Shown: piece after piece, positions 6,686-11,612 of the stretch
How positions within the stretch are numbered: the first letter of the stretch is position 1
How the letters are laid out: each line of letters opens with the position of its first letter
Origin: Multifurca ochricompacta
Taxonomy: Eukaryota > Basidiomycota > Agaricomycetes > Russulales > Russulaceae
Direction of reading: 5' to 3'
Assembly: GCA_022496185.1 (NCBI GenBank)
Contig: WTXG01000585.1
Span: 1-11,612, forward strand
Length of the DNA: 11,612 nt
The notes under the pieces: generated by a model
Databases searched by the model: none
Told to the model about the DNA's origin: nothing
The model's input: only the letters and a program-made list of their open reading frames with translations
Program-made: the position numbers and the translations under genes

Positions 6686-9600
6686 TTACTTTCCACCCCT
6701 ACCCCAGGTCCTTATGCTGCCATAATTACTGGGGCCAGGTGAAGTCCTATAACGTTTAGCCACATGCTCTACTTCTTGATCAGAATCAGCATCAGGTGAT
6801 CTTGGGCGCTTATTGGCCACTGGATCGCGAACTAGTGTGTTAACGTCATGAAGAACGCTATCTCTGAGCCGCTCATGGAGCGTGTCAGTTTCCTGTAACT
6901 CATCAATAGCTAGGACTTCTATGTTATTTAAGACTGATTTTTTCCAAAGATTGGTAATGTCGAGCAAATTCCTGGTTCTTTTCCTGGATAGCAAGACTTT
7001 AAAGTCAAGGATATTGGTCTTTCTTACGTCAGGGATCATGTACCCCCCTACATCATGTAGTGGAGCCTCAAGGGAGTATGTTCTCCAATCACCTAAAGGC
7101 GCAGGAAAGTCGACACTAAAGTCACCTGACTCAGCTTTTTCTAGCCAAGTACGCCAATAACCAAATATTACTTCGCCTAATTCATGGGCGTTAAAATAAT
7201 TCCATGCCATATTATATTCACTTTTCATAACAAGCAAATCAGAGCTCTGTACCGGTTTGTCCATAAGCCGGTTTTCCCATCTAAGCTTTAAGTTATTTTT
7301 TAACCACATGTGAACATGGTCAACTGGATATCCTCTATGAATATAGAGCGCAACCAGCGCTCTCATAGCCTCAATGTAGTGGTCAAATTTACTACAAAGG
7401 ACTGCCAGTCTAGACATCTCACCTAAAAAGGTGCCCCTTTTAACATCATAGGGGTGAGCAGATATCCATGGAATTCTTTCTTGATGGTTGCCACTTTTGC
7501 GGTAGGGCATGTACTCCAATTTTAAGTCACGTGACTTGTAAAGGAACATGTCCAGGAACGGTTGCGAGAACCCGGGTGGCGCCCATTCTATTACACAATT
7601 ATCAAATTTTATAAGAGAGCTTAGTAGATTAAGCGCTGACTCTTCATTATCAGCGTAAACTATTGCTAAGCAATCATCAATATAGCGCCCATAAAATGCA
7701 ATTTGTGGGTGCTCAAGGACTTTAGCACGTCTTTCAAAGTAATATCCATAAAGATTAGCTAAATCAGGTGAATCAGCCACTCCCATAGCAAGGCCATTGA
7801 GCTGTTCATAGATTTTTCCTTGGAATTGTGTAACCAATTGAGTATTGCCCACAAGTAAGGCCCTTTTAAAGAGGTCCTGCACGGCTAAGTGCTGTGGTTG
7901 GTCATGTGACGCAATATTCCAGTAGTGCTCCATATATAATTCGAAGACGAAATCAATGCACTTCATTAATGGAATATTTGGATAAAAAGCGACGACATCT
8001 CCAGTGCATAAATACCATTTGCGACTGGAGTCAATATTCAATTGACTTAATTTTATCGCCAAATCTTTGGTTCCGTGTAGTACGGTATTGGCGGCCCGGA
8101 TGATGGGCTTAAGTTTTTTAGAGACATATTTAGCCGCCGGGTTCATAACCGCCGAGTGGCAAGGTATAATGGGTCGCATTTTGGTGGGAACCTTATGAAT
8201 TTTAGGTATCCCATAAAATACAGGTATATGGTGCGACCGTCCCGTTGGTGTAATTTTAGACCGCAAAAATGCAGCTAATGTCCCTTCAAAGTGGACATGA
8301 GTGTTAGCAATGGCTGCCAATTCACGCATTTCTCCACATTTTTGGTCAAGTATCAGGTGAGCTTCATATTTATTTAGCTCCTTATAATCATTGACATTAG
8401 AGAGGATGTCCTGACACTTTTCTATGATCCAGGTCCTCTTGGACACCGCTATGCCCAAGTTCTTGTCAGTACCTGTAACTACTAAGTCGTTATCAGATAA
8501 GAACTTTGAAATGGTGCCAACTTTGGGAGTAAGAGGTTGAATGGTAGGACTCAAAGTATGACTGTCAGGGACTTTGGACATCGCCTCATTGACGAAGATC
8601 CGTCCTCTGACTAGGCCCATTTCTAAATAGAGCGGTAGTGTTGGTGGCTTTTTGTTAGATACAGGGGCCACATCGTAGTCTGGATCAAAGACTTCCCCTT
8701 CATTACCATTAAGCATGAACTGCAAGCGCCATCTTAGGCGTCGCTGAAAGTCCATCCAAGATGCCGCAATGAGCTTCTTATTGGTGGGTTGGTGGAACAT
8801 GTATTTTCCTCCAACACTTAATTGGTAACTAATCTCCCTTGGAACGGAGACTCCAGTAGACAAGTGTACGTATTGTTGATACTGGGCATTCTGCAAAAAT
8901 TCCAAGTCGCAGTGTATCAATATATATTTAATTGCCTCTGGAGCAGGCAGTAGTAGTAAGACGTCGGGAATAGACTTCGGATCGGCAAGCCAAAGAGTGC
9001 CGATGCTCACAATTTTCGAAGTCACGTGATTTCGCACGTGATTAGTCACGTGATCTGAAACGTGATCACTCACGTGACCGGTCACGTGACAAGGCACGTG
9101 GACCAGTGGCGTTGTAGAAGGCACGTGACTTTTCACACCGTCACGTGACTTAAATCGACTTAGTCGTTTTCTGCAATACAAACACCGTGCAAAATCACAA
9201 TTATATAATGCCGGATTGCCGCCGGCGCCGGCTGTGCCGATTACATAATCAGGCACCACACCTCCTTCACATATGACATCATTACAAATTGTATCTACTT
9301 GGGGGTTTCCTGGGCCTTCTTGCCCTTCCCCTTGCCCTGACCTTTGCCCTTGCCTTTGCCCTTCTTGCCTTTGCCCTTTCTGGATAGTATGTAAGCTACA
9401 CCCAGGGCAGACTTGAATTTGAAAGGAGGAGGGACATACTTCTTGGGTCCATCCTTGAGCTCTGCAAGCTTCTTTGCATTGGCTTGCTTCTGGTTCTGAT
9501 TGCCACCCTTCTATAAAGAAGTCAGCAATATCCTGATATGTCTTTGCAAGACTTACATCTTTCTTGTCAGGTTTACCAGAGGTCTGCTTGCCCTTGGCCT

Positions 9601-10483
9601 TTCCCTTACCCTTCTTCTTCTGTTTCTTGCCAGAAGGGGTTAGGCCAGAGGCTTTCATGCTAGCTTTGATCTGCTTCTCTATGAGCTCCTTTATGGAGTT
9701 TGGATCATTACTCATAATTTGATCAGCAGAGGCTGTTGCAGCAGCAGCCAGATCCTTCTTTTTCTGGATCTTCCTTTGCATGATAACATCCTTGGCTCTC
9801 ACCATGGATATAACCCTTTCTGCATAAACCACTGAGTCTTGTTGCATGTTGGCAGCATGCTTCAGGGCAGCAGGGGAAGGTACCCATTTATCCAGTACCT
9901 CCCTTTCCTCATCATCTAGTCTAAAGACAGGGATCTGGTGGCTTGTGAGCACACTCTCAGACCTCTTGGTCACAATGGACCTCATGTGGGTATACAAGTA
10001 GACAGGCTCAATGCTCTTTTCCAGGTGTGCCACCTCATCAGCCTTGGCTTTCATGGATTCCTCCAAGCACTTAATCTGATACTCAGTGTGAGCTTTCCTA
10101 AGGCTCTCCTGATGGGCAGCAGCTTCAGCCTTGGACTTATAGTCCTTGGTGAACTGGACAACAGGTGGGTTAGACCTGAGGTGAGCAGGGATGGTGCCAA
10201 CTGAATGGCAGTGCCTCCACTTTGCCAGAGTGTTGGAGGCACCCACCAGTCTCTCCATATGGTTTTGTAAATCATGGAGAGCTTCAGTTAGCACTGCCTT
10301 ATAGTCAGAGGGGATGAGGGCTACTAACTCTGACATGTTGTTGGTACCCAAAATTGCATAGTGCCTTTGATCCCTAAGAATGTCTTCAGAAGGGTGGACT
10401 CCCTCTTGCAGGGCAGCAAAAACTTGGCTCATGCTGGTTGCAGCAGGGGACAGGGCTCTGATGAAGGAGGTAGTAGCAGACAT
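6686..10483 (-). CDS. ORF1-reverse transcriptase fusion (unspliced reading, 1265 aa); RT part about residues 562-1265
   Basis: This is the Penelope-type reverse transcriptase, which copies the element RNA at a chromosome end. Visible motifs: DKNLG (about 673-677, RT1), FYGIPKIHK then RPIIP (756-774, RT2), TGDVVAFYPNIP with catalytic Asp829 (motif A), NGLAMGVADSPDLAN (896-910, motif B), YGRYIDDCLAI with Asp936/Asp937 (motif C), FLDMFLYK (976-983), and a thumb-like SAHPYDVKRG (1008-1017). All three catalytic aspartates are present. The C-terminal 235 residues end in KRPR/AKRYR nuclear-localisation-like basic patches and show no GIY-YIG endonuclease. Residues 310-561 contain no methionine, so the RT needs either fusion to ORF1 or a start at Met562. 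Fusion occurs if the 46-nt intron is retained, or if that intron and a weak second intron (9171-9298) are both removed. A linker at 429-437 has C-X4-C-X2-C and residues 462-490 form an HVxx repeat. Confidence 0.85.
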   Translation of the reverse strand: MSATTSFIRALSPAATSMSQVFAALQEGVHPSEDILRDQRHYAILGTNNMSELVALIPSDYKAVLTEALHDLQNHMERLVGASNTLAKWRHCHSVGTIPAHLRSNPPVVQFTKDYKSKAEAAAHQESLRKAHTEYQIKCLEESMKAKADEVAHLEKSIEPVYLYTHMRSIVTKRSESVLTSHQIPVFRLDDEEREVLDKWVPSPAALKHAANMQQDSVVYAERVISMVRAKDVIMQRKIQKKKDLAAAATASADQIMSNDPNSIKELIEKQIKASMKASGLTPSGKKQKKKGKGKAKGKQTSGKPDKKDVSLAKTYQDIADFFIEGWQSEPEASQCKEACRAQGWTQEVCPSSFQIQVCPGCSLHTIQKGQRQEGQRQGQRSGQGEGQEGPGNPQVDTICNDVICEGGVVPDYVIGTAGAGGNPALYNCDFARCLYCRKRLSRFKSRDGVKSHVPSTTPLVHVPCHVTGHVSDHVSDHVTNHVRNHVTSKIVSIGTLWLADPKSIPDVLLLLPAPEAIKYILIHCDLEFLQNAQYQQYVHLSTGVSVPREISYQLSVGGKYMFHQPTNKKLIAASWMDFQRRLRWRLQFMLNGNEGEVFDPDYDVAPVSNKKPPTLPLYLEMGLVRGRIFVNEAMSKVPDSHTLSPTIQPLTPKVGTISKFLSDNDLVVTGTDKNLGIAVSKRTWIIEKCQDILSNVNDYKELNKYEAHLILDQKCGEMRELAAIANTHVHFEGTLAAFLRSKITPTGRSHHIPVFYGIPKIHKVPTKMRPIIPCHSAVMNPAAKYVSKKLKPIIRAANTVLHGTKDLAIKLSQLNIDSSRKWYLCTGDVVAFYPNIPLMKCIDFVFELYMEHYWNIASHDQPQHLAVQDLFKRALLVGNTQLVTQFQGKIYEQLNGLAMGVADSPDLANLYGYYFERRAKVLEHPQIAFYGRYIDDCLAIVYADNEESALNLLSSLIKFDNCVIEWAPPGFSQPFLDMFLYKSRDLKLEYMPYRKSGNHQERIPWISAHPYDVKRGTFLGEMSRLAVLCSKFDHYIEAMRALVALYIHRGYPVDHVHMWLKNNLKLRWENRLMDKPVQSSDLLVMKSEYNMAWNYFNAHELGEVIFGYWRTWLEKAESGDFSVDFPAPLGDWRTYSLEAPLHDVGGYMIPDVRKTNILDFKVLLSRKRTRNLLDITNLWKKSVLNNIEVLAIDELQETDTLHERLRDSVLHDVNTLVRDPVANKRPRSPDADSDQEVEHVAKRYRTSPGPSNYGSIRTWGRGGK
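9023..9147. repeat. 12-bp-period CACGTG array inside the RT linker
   Basis: CACGTG starts at 9023, 9035, 9047, 9071, 9083 and 9095, with a decayed unit (AACGTG) at 9059, so seven units keep an exact 12-bp step; two further cores lie at 9122 and 9142. In the coding strand it reads as a four-residue HVxx repeat (H-V-T/S/R-x) at residues 462-488. The flanking bases make most units TCACGTGA palindromes. The array could act as a protein spacer, as a DNA-binding cluster, or both. Confidence 0.85.
9171..9298 (-). other. Possible second coding intron spanning the ORF1 stop (128 nt)
   Basis: The donor is GTAGAT (weak) and its TAG is the ORF1 stop codon; the acceptor is TTGTATTGCAG (good). After removal of this and the 46-nt intron, ORF1 joins the RT frame exactly, giving a 1207-residue fusion. 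The weak donor and lack of a clear branch point keep this tentative. Confidence 0.35.
9295..10483 (-). CDS. ORF1 protein, spliced (380 aa): coiled-coil, Lys/Gly-rich basic tail
   Basis: Exon 1 is 10483-9557 (309 codons), exon 2 is 9510-9295 (71 codons plus TAG); the intron between them is phase 0. The start ATG at 10483 is the first of a frame with no upstream extension and lies 53 nt after the pseudo-LTR. The protein is mostly helical: residues 110-160 and 225-280 are rich in A, E, K, Q and look like coiled coils. A basic stretch, KKQKKKGKGKAKGK, lies at 287-300, and exon 2 ends in a long KG-repeat tail that suggests RNA/DNA binding, as for ORF1 or Gag-like proteins of retroelements. Support for the splice: exon 2 in this frame is regular (KKYVPPPFKFKSALG, then KGKG repeats), while the same bases in the unspliced frame read as odd Cys/Gln-rich sequence. 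I know no named family for it. A 60-nt GTATGT...CAG stretch inside exon 2 could be a further optional intron. Confidence 0.7.
9511..9556 (-). other. 46-nt intron in ORF1
   Basis: Donor GTAAGT (perfect consensus), branch-like GCTGAC 12-17 nt before the end, acceptor TTCTTTATAG. It has no in-frame stop in the upstream frame, and its length is 1 mod 3, so retention sends translation into the RT frame and removal sends it to the ORF1 stop at 9295-9297. Confidence 0.75.
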
Positions 10484-10535
10484 GGTGTTAAGACAACTAC
10501 AAAAGGGGGGGATGGGGCTGAAGTGTAGTTAAGAA
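10484..10535 (-). other. Leader between 5' pseudo-LTR and ORF1 ATG
   Basis: 52 bp unique sequence with a purine/pyrimidine-biased stretch (CTACAAAAGGGGGGGATGGGG on the + strand around 10497-10517). It has no counterpart next to the inner pseudo-LTR, so the repeat border at 10536 is sharp. Confidence 0.5.
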
Positions 10536-10872
10536 GTTTAGAGAGGAATTTATACAAAAAACTACTAGTCAGGGGAGGATGACTAATCAACAAAAAAGGA
10601 AACCCAGGATGTACTTGGGGTGATGAGGGAAACACCACCGTCCCAATAGTTTCGCTTATATGCTCTTCAGCATCTGGGTTTGAAACTGAGTTTGAACCTA
10701 TTTTTTCCATGAGGCCTTTTTGCTATTGGCCGATAAGGAATTTCACACGCTGTCACGGATTTGATGTGGGTCGAACGGAATTCGAGGTGGGTCAATTTGA
10801 AATCGGAGGTCCGGCCCGATCGGGCCGAGGTCCGGGGGCGCCGGAGCGCCCATGTGGGGCGGTAGCCCCACA

Positions 10873-11118
10873 TCAAAAGCCGGACCCGACTGATCGGAGT
10901 GGTCCCGAGTCATGGGGAATCCCCAGGGAATCGCATTTCCCCATTTTCAAATTGCAAGGCACAGAAGCCAGGGGAAGGCACCAGATCCCTATGGAGATTT
11001 GAAGCACATGTATCTGAAACAGAAGATCAAGATACAGGGCCAGGAACGAATTCTCACACCTGTCATGGAGTGGGAGAATTAGGTCATGAGATAATGTCAT
11101 CGTCCTTATCTTTGCCAA
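10873..11118 (-). CDS. Leader ORF of 81 residues created by splicing (uncertain)
   Basis: In the outer, intronless copy this frame runs 81 codons across the former 79-nt intron site. In the inner copy the same ATG (5830) runs only 66 codons because the intron brings a stop. It lies in the likely 5' leader of the ORF1/RT transcript, as does a 69-residue ORF (10667-10876, identical at 5300-5509). I recognise no family. It could be an upstream ORF affecting translation or simply chance. Confidence 0.2.
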   Translation of the reverse strand: MAKIRTMTLSHDLILPLHDRCENSFLALYLDLLFQIHVLQISIGIWCLPLASVPCNLKMGKCDSLGIPHDSGPLRSVGSGF

Positions 11119-11379
11119 GACAATCAGTCAGCAAGACATGTGATTTCCCTATCTAGGCGCCCGGTAGATCGGCCGAAGCTGATTACTTAGCAGAAAAGAA
11201 GTTCAATCACGTGACTTGTAAAGTGACGTCATGAAAAGGCTAGATTTGGAGTCATGTGACTTATCCCAGGATCACGTGACCTGGCTTATGAATCTGCCAA
11301 ACCCCACGGTCACGTGACTTCATCGTGACTGCTAATCACGTGATGAGAATTATACTCGGCATGTCATATGACCAAACCT

Positions 11380-11455
11380 GTGTTTAGGATTAGGTTTAGG
11401 GTTATTTAGGGTTTAGGGTTAGGTTTAGGTTTAGGGCGGTTTAGGGTTCTAGGAC
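11380..11455 (+). repeat. Element-internal telomere-like tract joined to the telomere
   Basis: The same degenerate TTAGG/TTTAGGG tract as at 6092-6143, followed by GGCGGTTTAGGGTTCTAGGACT shared with 6203-6224. It should not be counted as telomerase-added repeat, because it is encoded by the element. Confidence 0.75.
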
Positions 11456-11612
11456 TTTAGGGTTTAGGGTTTAGGGTTTAGGGTTTAGGGTTTAGGGTTT
11501 AGGGTTTAGGGTTTAGGGTTTAGGGTTTAGGGTTTAGGGTTTAGGGTTTAGGGTTTAGGGTTTAGGTTTAGGGTTTAGGGTTTAGGGTTTAGGGTTTTTA
11601 GGGTAGGGTTAG
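11456..11612 (+). repeat. Terminal telomere array, TTTAGGG
   Basis: Fifteen uninterrupted TTTAGGG units (11456-11560), one TTTAGG, four more perfect units (11567-11594), then TTTTTAGGG and TAGGG variants to the window end. The G-rich strand reads outward, so the chromosome end is to the right. The final irregular units may be sequencing or assembly noise, or genuine variant repeats. Confidence 0.95.

Larger units (their letters stand above)
9240..10638. other. CpG-free block covering ORF1
   Basis: Reading line by line I find no CG dinucleotide between 9239 and 10639, about 1.4 kb of moderately GC-rich sequence, where tens would be expected. CpGs are frequent on both sides (9000-9239 and from 10639 on). 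The block matches ORF1 plus its leader and the first ~100 bp of the pseudo-LTR, which is also CpG-free in the inner copy. Confidence 0.9.
5169..11456 (-). mobile_element. Telomere-associated, endonuclease-deficient Penelope-like retroelement (Coprina type) with pseudo-LTRs
   Basis: The element is coded on the minus strand. From the telomere inward it has a spliced 5' pseudo-LTR (11456-10536), a short leader, ORF1 with an intron, a reverse transcriptase, a 3' UTR and an unspliced 3' pseudo-LTR (6224-5169). The reverse transcriptase has Penelope-family motifs but no GIY-YIG endonuclease follows. Orientation (5' end to the telomere), capping by telomere repeats, and telomere-like stretches near the 3' end all match the published description of endonuclease-less Penelope-like elements in basidiomycetes, rotifers, plants and stramenopiles (Gladyshev and Arkhipova). 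Such elements are thought to prime on the G-rich telomeric overhang. Both coding regions are free of stops, so this copy may be recent or active. Confidence 0.85.
10536..11456 (-). repeat. 5' pseudo-LTR (outer copy, both introns precisely removed, 5' end capped by telomere)
   Basis: 921 bp, collinear with 5169-6224 minus the 79-nt and 56-nt introns, and otherwise identical except for two substitutions. Its outer end is at AGGACT (11451-11456), after which TTTAGGG units begin; the inner copy continues past that point (CAGGGTCG), so the outer copy is either 5'-truncated or starts at the RNA 5' end. It probably supplies the promoter or leader for ORF1. The CACGTG sites recur at 11208, 11273, 11311 and 11337, and the structured block at 10808-10886. 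Confidence 0.88.

Overview
The window looks like the subtelomeric end of a fungal chromosome, most likely a basidiomycete. The evidence is a Ty3/gypsy chromodomain integrase tail, a post-pol zinc-knuckle gene of a kind I associate with mushroom-forming fungi, very short GT-AG introns, and an endonuclease-less Penelope-like retroelement of the telomere-associated Coprina type. The right edge is a true-looking telomere of TTTAGGG units with the G-rich strand running outward. That unit is common in plants and some protists and unusual for fungi, so the assignment is an inference. No ordinary host gene is visible.

Layout. 1-1489: 3' end of a gypsy element on the + strand, with the integrase chromodomain tail followed by a decayed zinc-knuckle ORF carrying four in-frame TGA codons. 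1620-2752 and 4044-5163: two inverted copies of one CpG-poor ~1.1 kb LTR (LTR-B). Between them lie a polypurine tract and a second LTR (LTR-A, 2807-3457), plus ~590 bp of degenerate sequence. 5164-5176: a 13-bp interstitial telomere scar where the right LTR-B stops. 5169-11456: the Penelope-like element, encoded on the minus strand with its 3' end inward and 5' end toward the telomere. 11456-11612: terminal TTTAGGG array.

The Penelope-like element is the centre of interest. It has a long direct repeat (pseudo-LTR) at each end. Base by base the two copies differ at only two substitutions I could find, plus two blocks of 79 and 56 nt present only in the inner copy. Both blocks are GT...AG introns on the element's coding strand, so the outer copy is a processed, spliced version. 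Between the repeats, a coiled-coil/Lys-Gly-rich ORF1 carries a third intron (46 nt, GTAAGT...TAG, phase 0). Splicing it gives a clean 380-residue ORF1 protein. Retaining it leaves the frame open into the reverse transcriptase, giving a 1265-residue fusion. A fourth, weaker intron spanning the ORF1 stop would give another in-frame fusion.

The ORF1 block contains no CpG at all for ~1.4 kb, while the RT and pseudo-LTRs of the same element are CpG-rich, so the element looks like a composite. The linker before the RT holds a strict 12-bp-period CACGTG array, the pseudo-LTRs hold further CACGTG clusters, and LTR-B holds a strict 15-bp-period CACATG array.

Together the layout suggests this history: an LTR-rich chromosome end broke or eroded and was healed with telomere repeats, the element was then primed from the G-rich end, and its outer end was recapped with telomere repeats.
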